This document shows, in pieces, positions 49,559 to 62,095 of a stretch of 64,000 nucleotides of DNA. The first letter of the stretch is position 1. Every line of letters begins with the position of its first letter. The position numbers and the translations under genes were made by a program. The notes beneath the pieces are model-generated. The model was not told the DNA's origin and made no database searches. It was given only the letters and a program-made list of their open reading frames with translations. The DNA comes from Thinopyrum elongatum (lineage: Eukaryota; Streptophyta; Magnoliopsida; Poales; Poaceae), in contig CM022301.1 of NCBI GenBank assembly GCA_011799875.1, forward strand, positions 8,885,570 through 8,949,569. The letters are read 5' to 3'.

Positions 49559-50995
49559 TGCGGGTTAATTAACGGAAAACCGTCAGAACAGGTCCGCAAA
49601 AACAAGGCACACAAGGCGACCTAGCAACACACACAAGAACGCACACACACTGCCAAGGAGAAAAGCGTCGTCGAGGTTGCAGCCTGGCGTCATCGTCATC
49701 ACGCCTCCACGAGGGCGACTCCGACTTCACCATCGACGACCACTGAAGAAGCCCTCACCGCAAACAAGCATCGACAATTGCGCCGGCCGATGCCAAACAG
49801 TCAGCCACACGCGCCGGCTACCAGGCAGCTCCGACTCTGTCGACGAGCATTGCAGGAGAAAAGCGTTGGGCTTACGCCGAGCCAGCGCCATAGCCGACCA
49901 CCCATCTCGTTTCATCGTCACCGCAAGGGCCCCACCTCAGCAGCTCCGACTTCAGGAAGACAAAGCGAGGCACGGCGACTCCTCGAACGCGCCGGAAGAG
50001 ACAGACTACGAAGAACCATCAGCAAACCTGACTCCGCCCGAAAACCACCATCATTGCCACATACAGGAAGCCGCGCAAACCTCCGCATTGCCGGACGGGC
50101 ACCTGCCGACCGCAATGCCGCGAGCGTCCAACCCATGGAGCGCGCAAACGGGATTCGAAGCTCTTCAAGGCGACGCCCCCAAAGAGGGAAGCGACGATGT
50201 CGATGCCGTCGCCCGACCCAACCGGGCCTTAGGCTTTCACCCAAAGAGCAAGATCCGAGGGTGAAGGGGGATACGGGTCTCCTCGGCGGCGCCTCCAGGA
50301 AGGTAAACCGACGCCCACAGGCGCCAACGCCGCCGGCCGGCGAGATCCCGGCAAGCTTTCACCCAGAGAACCCAACACCACCGGCACCCCACGCACCGCA
50401 ACTCCACTGACCCGCCCACCTCCAGCAGTGCCACCGTGCCAGCAGCACCGGGGAGCCACCACGAACCACTCGCCGCCGGCCAGAAACACCAGCGAGCCAG
50501 ACGAGCCAGAACCTGCCGAAATCGACCGGGTCTGGCAACCCCTCGACGCAGCACCACAGCAGCCACCATAGGCCGACGAGCAGCCGACCCGCGAGGAGAC
50601 GAAGCTCAAGGCAGGAGAGGGGGGGCGTTGCCCCGCCCCGACACGCCGGGCAGGAGCCGCCGGACCGCAGCCCCGCATCCTGCCGACGGAGCGACCGTGG
50701 CCGCCACCCGCCGGAGGCGCTGCCCTGGGAGCCGACCAACCACGAGAAATCGACGATGTAGCCTGCTGAGGACGACGCCGTAGCCATCGCGCCGTGCCAC
50801 GCCGCACAAGGAGGCGAGCCCCTCCCCACCGCGAGATCCCGTCGCTGGACGCGGAGAAGAGCCCCGCTGCCGCCGTCCGCCGCCCGGGCTTAACCCGGCG
50901 GCCTCCTCTGGCGACGGCGAGGGAAGGTTCGGAGGCGAAGGGGGCTGCTGGGGGCGCTCGCTGGGGATCCGCCCGTGCCGCCGACGCGGGGGACG

Positions 50996-51003
50996 CAAGT
51001 GAG
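50996..51003 (+). repeat. Possible 8-bp target duplication (right) of the host retroposon
   Basis: CAAGTGAG, identical to 42048-42055. Confidence 0.5.
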
Positions 51004-51174
51004 CTTATTGCGAGTGTCCACTGAGATCGAGCATGGGTGCCACACATGTTTGACCAACCCACTGCCATTGCTGGTCGGATGGATTGCGGATTGGGTCGGA
51101 CACGGACACGATGGTTGTTGGCTACTAGTGGGGTGGTGGGTTGGGGTACGGTGGCTCGGCTCCCTAGCTTGCCT

Positions 51175-53266
51175 TGGACTTGTTCGGCTGATTGATTGTC
51201 TGCATAGTGTCCTTGTCAAAATTGTCAAACCCTCCCATAGCCAAGCCATGGCTATGTCAATATTTGCTTCATAGTCATAGCCCTTCTCTGATAATTTAAC
51301 TTTCTATATCATCTCCCTCAATTCCTTTTTCTCTGAGGGAAACGTAACTCCTAGTAATTTCCGATCAAAAAACAATTCTTGCGCTTTGAGTTGGTGGGAA
51401 CTCAATTGACCCATCCCCTAAATCAAACTCTCCATAGATCCGAGCTTCACCTTGACGAGGATATGACGCCCGGGCATGCCATGCCAATTCCGCCATGCTT
51501 TCTACCAAGGAGCCGAGTCAACCACTCAGGCCGAGCACCATGCCAACATGGGAAACGAGGAAGCGGAGGGTGACCCACACACCACATGGTCCGGTGGGGC
51601 CAAGGGGCGCGAGCCCACCACCGATCCGGGCCGGGTTGTAATCCTAGTTGAGCGACGTATATAAGGCGGACTACAGGCTCTCCCGGGGGATCAACACATT
51701 TCAAATCACTCTAGGGCAAGTGTTCTCACCTACCCCAATATTCTTCCTCTCTGCTGCTAGGCTGAGAGCTTGTAACCAAATAAACCGATCCTCTCGGTGA
51801 TCCTCCCGGTCGTCGGAGAGCACTGAAACAATGCAACCATCAAAGACCAGTGTAGGGTCTTACCTACTACCAAATGGGGCTGAACTTAGGTAAATCACAT
51901 GTCTCATGCCTCACCATCTCTAATAGTGCAGGCGCCTGAAGGTGCATGCCAGGAGCGGGGCGGTTGACTCGTCGAGTGGGTGCTTCGGTGTTCTACAGAT
52001 TGAGTTGGGAAGTCCGTTCCAACGGTGGCGTGGTCATCAGAGAAGGCGGATGGAGACCTTGGGCGGTGGTTTGGAGAGGAGACTCCTCGCACCAAAAATC
52101 AAGGAGCGGGGTGGTGGTTTAAAAGTGTGGCTTTTTTGCCACTATTGAGGATAAAGAGGTTTATTGTTGGGATGTTCAAAAAAAAGTTGGGGAGTTACCA
52201 ATGTATAGAGAATGGGTTAGACTAGTAGAACTCGTAATATTTTCAGCTTTAATTTTTGGTAGTTGGAGCATTTTAGAGGAATTACCAGAAATGCTCTAGG
52301 TTTGCATGCAGTTGTAGTAAGCAGACAAGGAGGCATGGACGACAGATCCCCAGCCAACCAAAGTGCACTGCATGCAATGGCGGTTATGTTCTTCTGATTG
52401 ATTGCCTAGTGTCTTTGTCAAAATTGTCAAACCGATAGCCAAGCCATGGTGATTGGTGGGCGTGGTAATGTCAACATGTGCTTCATAGTCATAGCCCTTC
52501 TATGATAATTTAAACTTTCTATACCATCTCCCTCAATTCTTTTTTCTCTGAGGGAAACGTAACTCCTAATAATTTTAGGTCAAAAAACAATTCTTGCGCT
52601 TTGGGTTGGTGGGAACTCAACTGACCCATCCCCTAAATCAAACTCTCCATAGATCCGAGCTTCACCTTGACAAGGATACGACGCCCGGGCATGCCATGCC
52701 AGTTCCGCCCTGCTTTCTACCAAGGAGCCGAGTCAACCACTCAGACCAGGCACCATGCCAACATGGGAGACGAGGAAGCGGAGGGTGACCCGCACACGGC
52801 ATGGTCCGGCAGGACCAAGGGGCGTGAGCACATCGAGGATCCGGCTCGAATTGTAACCCTAGCTGAGCGACGTATGTAAGGCTAACTAGGGGGGCATCTC
52901 GGGGGATCGAACACATTTCAGATCACTCTAGAGCTAGTGTTCTCACCTACACAATCTTATTCCTCTCCCCCGCCAGGCCAAGCGGTTGTAAGCCAAGAAA
53001 CCGATATTCTCGACGATCCTCCTGATCGTCAGAGAGCATTGCAATGCAACCAGCAAAGGCAAGGGTAGGGTCTTACCTCTCACCGGAGGGGCTAAAACTA
53101 AGTAAATCGCTTGTCTCATGCCTCACCATCTCGAACAGTGCTGGCGCCTGAAGGTGCATGCCAAGAGCGGGGCGATTAACTTGTTGAGTGGGTGATGCCG
53201 GGGTTCTATGGATTGAGCTGGAAAGTCCGTTCCAACAACGGCGTGGTCGTCGGAGAAGGTGGATGG
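51175..53266 (+). repeat. Tandem direct duplication, unit about 1.2 kb (LTR-derived)
   Basis: Unit 1 (about 51180-52390) and unit 2 (about 52390-53266, continuing at 61615-61900 beyond the Copia element) align with an offset of 1215 bp. For example, ATTCTTGCGCTTTG is at 51376 and again 1215 bp later, and GGCGCCTGAAGGTGCATGCC is in both. Each unit holds a TATATAAGG-type box followed by sequence with the look of an LTR R/U5 region. The source family was not identified, and there are no coding domains. Confidence 0.8.
53262..53266 (+). repeat. 5-bp target site duplication GATGG (left) of the Copia element
   Basis: Repeated at 61615-61619. Confidence 0.9.
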
Positions 53267-55040
53267 TGTTGGAAATATGCCCTAGAGGCAATAATATTGT
53301 ATTATTATATTTCCACATTTATAATTAAGAGTTTATATTCTATGCTATAACTGCTATGATCCTGGAATATGCAATTCAGTAGAAAACTCATATGCACGTG
53401 TGGAATGATAAACGGTAAAACCTGATTCCTAGTCTCGCCTCTAAGACTAGCTCAAGTGTTATTTGTGATCATGTTTTCTGGATCTTTGGATATCGTTAAG
53501 TGTAACAATAGTCCTAAAACAACATTGAGAATATGATATTGGAAGAACGATCATATTGAATTGAGCCACTTGTTTGTTATACTTTGAGATACTATCGTCA
53601 CAAGTCAATCGTTATAACATAGAGAGTTAACATATGCTTTAGTTCCTTAGACCATGAGAGTATCGTAGTCACTTCTTACAGTACGATGGACTTTGGGGTT
53701 GCTCAAACGTCATCTGTAACACGGTGATCATAACGACAACTTACAGGTTCGTCGGAAAGTTTGACAAGGGGCTAGATACCTCAAGAGTGGGATTTGCTCC
53801 TCCAATGATGGAGAGATATTCTTAGATCCTCTCGGTGTGACGGCATCCATCATCGTCTGGCCAGACATAGGTGACTAGGTCATAGGGATGCCGGAACAGG
53901 TCAACAAGAAAGAAGAACAAAACCGGTAACGAGGAGACCGGTATAGTGAGCATGAGAATGACTCAAGAGGATACCGATATATGTCACCTCGGGTTTTGTA
54001 AAGTATCGCGAAGCAAAGGGAATAGCACATGATAACTAAAGGTTCACTCGAATGTCATTCGTGTATTCATAGGGATCAATATGGATGTCCACGGTTCCGC
54101 TATTGGTCATTGAAGGAAAGGGGTTTTGTTCATGTCTATGTTTTACCGAACCTACAGGGTCACAAGCTTAAGGGAATCACGATCTGCAGAGTGTTAGTGG
54201 AGCAAGAGTTATGAGAAATTATTTATGAAATAGTTTCATTAATATTAGAAATAGTTTTGAGAAGAACCGGAAGCGTTTCGGAGTTACCGGAAGAGTTTCG
54301 GGGTTTACCGTGTAATACCGGGAATTGATATATAGGTGGAAAATGTTTCCGGAGATGTTAAATTAATAATAAAATGCTCTAATAATGATTAGGAGGCTTT
54401 TATAATTAATTAAATATCAACGGGCCAAAGAAATAAGAAAAAGGCCAAGTGGTGGAGAGTTATTGGGCCCTACAGCCCAATAACAGTTGGGGCGCCCCCT
54501 ACCCTGTTGGACAAGCTACGAGAGGCCGAATTGGAGGGGAACTCCCCCTCCTCTTGGCCGGTCAAGGGGGAAGGATTCCTTTCCCCCTTGTGGCTCCCCC
54601 TCCGTCTCCTCCAACCTATATATACTAGAGATTTTGGCCCTTGGGACACACAAGTTTTGGAGCCTCCTCTAGTTCTCTAGTTCTAGTTGATCCAATTAGA
54701 GCTAGATCTAATCCCCTCTAGTCTTCATAATTAGAAGACCGGTGTGGTTCTAATCTTCTCTCTCTAATTCTCCGGGGACGAATAGCTCTGGACGGCAATG
54801 CATTGCCGGATCGTGAAGCTCGAACGCTTGCAATCTGTAGAGAGGCCGTGCTTTCGGTCTTTGGTTCGAGGGATCGTTCATGAACGGTTCGAGGGACTTC
54901 AAGTACGATCTACACCAACTCTTCTTCCGCTGCAACTTGAAGTTGGTAACGATCTGATCTAAACCTCTATATGCATCTTCATAGTGTTCCTGGTTCGATC
55001 GTAGGACCATTTTTTTTATTTTCTACTACGTTTTCCAACA
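53267..55040 (+). repeat. Left LTR of the Copia element
   Basis: 1774 bp with TGTTGG...CCAACA ends and a TATATATACTAGAG box at about 54616. Comparison of the first 310 bases with the right LTR shows about 17 differences by eye, near 5 per cent. Confidence 0.92.
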
Positions 55041-58000
55041 GTGGCATCATGAGCGGTTCTATGAGTACATGCAGGTTTTGATCTAGATCACATGTGGATG
55101 TGAGGGTTTGATGTTCTTGTTTTGCTTCCCTCAAGTGTTGCTTCGGTTCAGTTCATTGGCGGCATGATGTAGCTTCATACAAAGTTCTGACAATCAATTG
55201 ACTCTGGCTATCGACGATCTGCTAATAGTTCTTTGGGCTACATCATAGTCAAGAATAGTGAACTGTCGCAAACACGAGAGGGTAATGAAGATGGATGATC
55301 TTCACGGGGGTCACGCGTATTGACGAAGTTTAGTGTGGGGCTAGAGATTTTTAATTAAGTCTCCTCCCTCACACATCCCGCAAAGTTAATCTAGCAACAA
55401 GAATTATCGCCTTAATGGTTGACGTAGGTAGCTATAGTTCTCCGGAAACCCTAGAAGCCACGTAAATTAAAATTTGCCAAACCGATTAGAGGACATCTAA
55501 TTTGGTTTTGCAGGATGCATGTGATGTGGTATAGCCTTCGTCATGATAATGAGTTTATGTATGAGATGGTTATATGATGTAACGTTAAGTGACCTGCGTG
55601 TCACAGTACGGCATGATGGCTGAAGCCAAAGGATTGTCACTTTAATGACCTGCGTGTCAACCTCGTTATTTTATTTTTATCGACAGTAGTGACAGACTTG
55701 CTACGGAAGACCCCGGCGCAAGGAGGCTTCACCAGGCGCAGAGGAGGATGGGCTAAAAATTTTGTGCCACGGCAGCGATTTCTGAAATTGGTGCCACAGC
55801 AGCGTTTTTGAAACGGCTGCCACGGCAACAACAGTTTTTCTGCCGCCAGGGTGACGTTTCAACTGAAGATTCATGAAGACCGTGAAGACTTCCAGGCGCC
55901 AAGGGTTATACCATATCATGGTATTATGAATTGCCTGAGATGTTTATCCCTTTTTGATTGCACCATTTTGATTGCGCACTAGTCAATTATTGGGGTGATC
56001 TCTCACTAAAAATATCAAGTTGTTAGTGTTCTTCCCAGTGTAGCAACCATCTATAACACGTAGCTTTTCGAGGTACGTCATGTCCACATGAGTACGAATG
56101 GATCGTGAGGTGTAAGGCGGGTGAAGGTCAGACCTCACGGTGGAAACATTCGGTTGTCTTGAAGTTCTAGCAGATGGGTGAAGGTCAGACCTCACGGCGG
56201 AAACACTCGGTTGTCTTGAAGTTCTAGCAAAATTGTTCTAAGCTCGAAGCACAAAGCATCGAAAGATGAACAAGAGTCATATGGAGATATGATCGGCAAG
56301 TTTGCCTACCGGTTGAAATTCACGTCATCTGTAATGTCCACATCAATGGCTGTGAATAAGATCAAGGTCTTGAATCACTCACTTTCAATTATGAGAGATA
56401 TTGATTTGAGTGGGAGCGCACTTTATATTAAAATTGTTTAAACACTAGTGCACCTTAAATTGTGAAAATGTCTATGTATAGTTTGCATTATAGTTGTAGA
56501 ATAGTGGCTCACAGTTCCACCTTTCCTGTTGAAATTGATTAGCTGTTTTATTATCTAGTTGAATCTTTATGATTGGTAAATGTAATGAGAGGATCGTCCT
56601 CTAGAGTGCCGAGAAGGATTTTTTTCCTATTGCATGCTTACAATACTCTCCCGCAGATGCCGTGGATGATGAGACTCACGTCCTTCGATCCAAAAGGCTA
56701 GAATCTTATTACGGTCTACTTGCTTCTAAGAAACCCGAACTTCAAACGTTTGGGATAGTCATGTGATATTCTTGGAACTAAAAATTATTTTTAGAAACAA
56801 ACAAAGTCTAAAAGATATGTGATGTCTAAAGAAGTGTTTGTTTGCAAATTCTAGTGAAGCATTCAACTATGTTTAAGACTAAAATGCAAAGGATCCGGAA
56901 GAACACCAGTTATGAGTTTATGGTGAGAACTTAAAGAGAAAGAACAAATCCGAAGGATGTAGTGAGACTTACATGCCTAGGGAAGTTCAGGGCTCACGCC
57001 ACTCTTAAAGTTGGATGCTTCTTCTGTGAATGGGAGAAAAATTGGAAGTAACACTATAAAAAGTAAAAAGGCAGAAAAAAAGAAGACCGGAATGTCCAGC
57101 TCAGGTATGAAGGTCATACAAGTTATAGATGTAAAGAAAGTTGGTCAAGAAATAGTTATTCTTGAGAATTTTGGTTAAAATTGTTAATCGCTAATTTTTC
57201 GGTTGATCACAAAGGATGCCGACTCGATTACATGTTGTTGCGAATCGATGCAAGAACTACTACGGCCTAAATGACCAACAAATAATAAGGTTAAAATACA
57301 TGATGGAAACTTTGTAAAAGTTACAGTAATTCACATCAGTGTATTACCTCTATGTTTATTTTTCATAATTCATTTTAGAGTTTTGTATACTCTAGCCTAT
57401 TGCATAATGCTTATTGCAAAAGGGGTTGTTCATAAAAGAATAATTATTTGTTCGTTGTTATGAATGACTAAAAGGCCATACTCCTATTCTGAATATGATG
57501 TATGTTATGAATATTGATGATAAAATTGAACATCCATAACACTGATGCTAAATGTCGCAAGACTAAAAGAATACCGCATATGTGTGGCATTGCATTTAGC
57601 ACATTGGAGAAACCCACATGGAGAAATTCCATAGTGATGGATTTTGAAGTCATCTGATTATGAATCATCTGATACTTGCAACTTTTGTCCAAATGGTGAA
57701 GTAAACTAAAATACCGTTCACAGCCCATAAAGAACGAGCAACAAAATAATTGGAAACATGCATGTTGATGTGTGTAGACCAATAAGTGTTGTTGCAAGCA
57801 GTGGATTTATCTATCTTCAAGGATGACTCAAGTAGATATTTATATTTATTTATTGAGACATAAATTTGGATCCTTTGAAATGTTTCATAAGGTTTTTTGG
57901 ATGAAGTAAAAATTATTGTAACAAGAAAATTATGTTTTTACAATTGGATTACATAAAGGAATATTTGAGTTACAAGTTTAGCGATTCTCTGATGAGTTGT

Positions 58001-58140
58001 GAAAAAAGTTTCTTAACTTGCACCTCCTGGAACATCACTGTGAGTGGTGTGTCTGAGTAGATGTAATCGAACCATGTATGACATGGTGAGATCAAAGATG
58101 ACATTAAATCAATTTGCTAATATTTTTTTAATGTGATGCT
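55041..58140 (+). pseudogene. Degenerate gag/protease region of the Copia element
   Basis: No frame stays open. An inverted or antisense-looking GGTCAGACCTCACGG repeat pair occurs at about 56105-56195, an 85%-similar direct duplication. Copia-like words are scattered, but domains cannot be assigned with confidence. No intact nucleocapsid zinc knuckle was recognised. Confidence 0.4.
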
Positions 58141-59600
58141 TTAGAGACTGTGGCTTTTACACTGAAAAAGAGTGCCATCAAATCTGTTGAAATGACGTCA
58201 TATAAGATATGGTATTGTATGCCAAACCATTTGGTCTTTTCTTAACATTTGGGAATATAATACATAAGTAAAATGTTTACGAATTTATTTCCCAAGTCAG
58301 ATAAGTGCTACTTTGTTGGTTATCCCAAATAGTTGGGTATTCCTCTATCACTACGCCGAGGCAAAGTGTTTTGCCACAGAGTGCGGTAAATTTTGAAGAA
58401 AATGTTTTATGCAAAAGAGTGAGTGGGAGGACTGTTGGGGGACTGCTACAAATAGTTTATGAAAATATCAAGGAATTGACTATGAGGAGATTGTCTCGTC
58501 ATAGCAATGCTTAAAGTCAGTTCGGGTTAAATTAGCAATTACTACATGTTTCAATTATGAGATATAATAGATGGATGTCAAAAGGATTCCCATGAGATAA
58601 AAATAGAACCAGGGTTGTATATGATACGGTCCAGGGTAATTTTGTCAATCCAGAGAATGCTAGTAAGTGTGCAAACTTCAAGAGATCCTATAATGGACTG
58701 AAGCAAGCATGCATAGTGGAGTTGGAATCTTCGTTGTGATGAAATGGTCAAAAATTTGATTTCATCGAGGAAAGCGAAGATACTTGTATTTACAAGAAAG
58801 TAAGTGGGAGCATGATAATATTTCTAAACATTTTGTGTGCATGACACATTGTTGATTGGAAATTATAAATTTCTTAACACGAATTATGACTTTATTGAAA
58901 CTAGTTTTTTCAGTGAAGTGCTTAGGCAATATAGCCTTGGTATCAGGCATAATAATCTATGCAGATAGTAGTGCCTAATCGGGGTTAGCCAAATACATAT
59001 TAACAAGATACTAAAATGATTTAGTATAAAAACTCCAAGAAAAGTTTCTTGTCGAGGTCACATGGAAAGAGTTTTAAGCAAAAATCAGTATTTGGAATAC
59101 TGATGAGCAAAGTACATGATTGAGATTTCACTCACAGTTGTGTTGTGAATTAATCATGTATTCCGTGGTATGTAAACAAACCAGATATGTCCAGTACTTC
59201 TTGTAAGTTGTGAGTAAAGTTGCCAGAATGATCAAATAGTTGATCATAGGACAACTGTGAAAATGTCGTTGAGTACCAGAGTAAGAAAGACGACATGTTT
59301 CTCGCATAGGGAGAAACTGAAGAGATTGATGTAAGGAGTTACGTCAATGCAAGACTCGTTGTAAGTAGTTACATCGATTAAGTCTTCATCAGTGCTCCAA
59401 GTGATTTTCAAGTTCAATTAAAGGATATGTGTAATACAGTAAATGGTGGCGCGGTAAGTTGGAACTTGTCCAAGAAGGTTACCGTGGCGAATTCTATGAC
59501 AAATGCTAAGTATGTTGTCGCTTTAGAAGCAACAATGGAGGGTAATGGATCAAGTAGTTCATTTATGAACTTGGTATGATTCCATAGCTCAGTCTAAGGA
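58141..59600 (+). pseudogene. Degenerate Copia pol: integrase C-terminus, reverse transcriptase, RNase H
   Basis: Traces in order: AFTLKKSAIKSVEMTSYKIW (about 58150), FPKSDKCYFVGYPK (about 58290), KEVSGRTVGLL-like residues (about 58425), NFVNPENASK (about 58640), YNGLKQA (about 58690), FDFIEESEDTCIYKKVSGSM (about 58757-58815), then FCVHDTLLIGN where YVDDILLIGN is expected. The catalytic YVDD is therefore CVHD. Stops and frameshifts are frequent. The element could only have moved with proteins from another copy. Confidence 0.75.
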
Positions 59601-59833
59601 ATCAAAGGTCCTACCAGTGATTCAAGACATACAAAGCTAGTTCCACGCAAATTATGAATTTTATGAAAGCATGAATGATGCAAGGGAATGCAAAGATACA
59701 CTCGTATATGAACTAGTCAAATTTGAGAAGAAGAAGGCTATACCAGAAGCAAAGCATGAACTAACACTGGATTGCCATTGGTGTAAAAGAAAATGTGCTA
59801 ACAAGATTATTGACTCTAGTGCAAGTGGAAGTC

Positions 59834-61614
59834 TGTTGGAAATATGCCCTAGAGGCAATAATATTGTATTATTATATTTCCATGTTTATAATTAAGAGTT
59901 TATATTCTATGCTATAACTGCTATGATCCTGGAATATGCGATTCAGTGGAAAACTCATATGCACGTGTGGAATGATAAACGGTAAAACCTGATTCCTAGT
60001 CTCTCCTCTAAGACTAGCTCAAGCGTTGTTTGTGATCATGTTTTGCGGATCTTAGGATATCGTTAAGTGTAACGATAGTCCTCAAACAACTTTGAGAATA
60101 TGACGTTGGAAGAACGATCATATTGAATTGACCCAACTTGTTTGTTATACTTTGAGATACTATCGTCACAAGTCAATCGTTATAACACAGAGAGTTAACA
60201 TATGCTTTAGTTCCTTAGACCATGAGAGTATCATAGTCACTTCCTACCGTACAATGGACTTTGGGGTTGCTCAAACGTCATCTGTAACACGGTGATCATA
60301 ACGACAACTTACAGGTTCATCGGAAAGTTTGACAAGGGGCTAGATAGCTCAAGACAGGGATTTGCTCCTCCGACGATGGAGAGATATTCTTAGGGCCCTC
60401 TCGGTGTGACGGCATCCATCATCGTCTGGCCAGACACAGGTGACTAGGTCACAGGGATGCCGGAACATGTCAACGAGAAAGAAGAACAAAACGGTAACGA
60501 GGAGACCGGTATAGTGAGCATGAGAATGACTCAAGAGGATACTGATATATCTCACCTCGGGTTTTGTAAAGTATCGCGAAGCAAAGGGAATAGCACATGA
60601 TAACCAAAGGTTCACTCGAATGTCATTCGTGTATTCATATGGATCAATATGGATGTCCATGGTTCCGCTATTTTTCATTGAACGAAAGGGGTTTTGTTCA
60701 TGTCTATGTTTTACCGAACCTACAGGGTCACAAGCTTAAGGGAATCACGATCTGCTGAGTGCTAGTGGAGCAAGAGTTATGAGAAAATATTTATGAAATA
60801 GTTTCATTAATATTAGAAATAGTTTCGAGAGGAACCGGAAGCGTTTCGGAGTTACCGGAAGAGTTTCGGGGTTTACCGGGTAATACCGAGAATTGATATA
60901 TAGGTGGAAATTGTTTTTGGAGATGTTAAATTAATAATAAAATGCTCTAACAATGATTATGATGCTTTTATAATTAATTAAATATTAACGGGCCAAAGAA
61001 ATAAGAAAAAGGCCAAGTGGTGGAGAGTTATTGGTCCCTAGGGTCCAATAACACTTGGGGCACCCCCCTAGCTTGTTGGACAAGCTAGGGGAGGCCGAAT
61101 TGGAGGGGAACTCCCCCTCCTCTTGGCCGGCCAAGGGGGAATGATTCCTTCCCCCCTTGTGGCGCCCCTCCCTCTCCTCCAACCTATATAAACTAGAGAT
61201 TTTGGCCCTTGGGACACACAAGTTTTGGAGCCTCCTCTAGTTCTCTAGTTCTAGGTCTAGTTGATCCAATTAGATCTAGATCTAATCCTCTCTAGTCCTC
61301 ATAATTAGAAGCCCAGTGTGGTTCTAATCTTCTCTCTCTAATTCTCCAGCGACGAATAGCTCTGGACAGCGATGCGTTGCCGGATCGTGAAGCCCGAACG
61401 CTTGCAATCTGTAGAGAGGCTGAGCTTTCGGTCTTCGGTTCGAGGGATCGTTCGTGAACGGTTCGAGTAACTTCAAGTACGAGCTACACCAACTCTTCTT
61501 CCGTTGCAACTCGAAGTTGGTAACGATCCGATCTAAACCTCTATATGCATCTTCATAGTGTTCCTGGTTCGATCATGGGACTAATTTTTTTGTTTTCTAC
61601 TACGTTTCCCAATA
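59834..61614 (+). repeat. Right LTR of the Copia element
   Basis: 1781 bp, same ends except the final CAATA. TSD GATGG follows. Confidence 0.92.
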
Positions 61615-61619
61615 GATGG
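61615..61619 (+). repeat. 5-bp target site duplication GATGG (right) of the Copia element
   Basis: Identical to 53262-53266. After it, the duplicated 1.2-kb unit resumes with AGACCTTAGGCGGTGG. Confidence 0.9.
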
Positions 61620-61900
61620 AGACCTTAGGCGGTGGTTTGGAGGGGAAGGGGAGGGGGCTCCTCCCGCCAAAAAATTAAGGAGCGGGGAGATGATAGAAAG
61701 GTTTATTATTGGATGATAAAAAAAATGTTGGGGAGTTACCGATGTTTTGAGAATGGGTTAGACTAGTAGAACTCGTATTATTTTCATCTTTAATTTTTAT
61801 TAGAGGATTTTAGAGGAAGGACTAGAAATGCATGCAGCTGTAGTAGCAAGCAGGCAAGGAGCATGCACGGTGGATCCCAGCCAAACAAAGTGCAGTACAT
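61620..61900 (+). repeat. Remainder of tandem unit 2 after the Copia insertion
   Basis: Aligns with 52050-52350 of unit 1 (for example TTGGGGAGTTACC and GAATGGGTTAGACTAGTAGA). Confidence 0.8.
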
Positions 61901-61993
61901 GCAAGTGGATCCATCCATCCCTTTCTTTTCATATGTATATGCCAGGTCATGCATGATGATACTCAGATCCATCAACCTACATATAATGTTGTA

Positions 61994-62093
61994 CTCCCTC
62001 CATCTCATATTATTTGTCGCTGAAATAGATGTATGTAGACGTATTTCAGTGCTTTACATTAGTTTGAGTGGCAACTAATATGGGATAGAGTAG
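61994..62093. mobile_element. Stowaway (Tc1/Mariner) MITE, 100 bp
   Basis: CTCCCTCCATCTCATATTA at the left and TAATATGGGATAGAGTAG at the right are inverted copies, flanked by TA (61992-61993, 62094-62095). The internal CTGAAATAGATGTATGTAGA/ACGTATTTCAG pairing is typical of wheat Stowaway hairpins. Confidence 0.85.
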
Positions 62094-62095
62094 TA

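Larger units (their letters stand above)
42056..50995 (-). mobile_element. LINE-like retroposon interrupted by the MULE
   Basis: Left part 42056-42125 (T-run, then ATGAAACACGGTCCCTTAGG to GAAGAGAAT). Right part 49559-50995, which continues the same sequence after the MULE and its duplicated target. Without the MULE it is about 1.5 kb. It is - strand, with its poly-A tail as the T-run at 42056 and a very GC-rich 5' end near 50995. The long ORFs here (for example 50229-51068) have no recognisable domain and reflect GC-rich sequence. The flanking CAAGTGAG repeat supports a single insertion. Confidence 0.5.
53267..61614 (+). mobile_element. Copia LTR retrotransposon (Angela/BARE-like), complete, 8.35 kb
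   Basis: Two LTRs of about 1.78 kb (53267-55040 and 59834-61614) start TGTTGGAAATATGCCCTAGA and end TTTCCAACA or the mutated TTTCCCAATA, with a 5-bp duplication GATGG outside. The primer-binding region GTGGCATCATGAGC follows the left LTR, and a purine-rich GCAAGTGGAAGTC precedes the right one. The interior is strongly degenerate pol on the + strand. The start and family resemble Angela/BARE-1/WIS elements of the Triticeae. Confidence 0.92.

Noticed and set aside
50229..51068. 279-aa - strand ORF
   Set aside because: Very GC-rich low-complexity sequence inside a LINE-like retroposon. Several frames are open on both strands and no domain is present.
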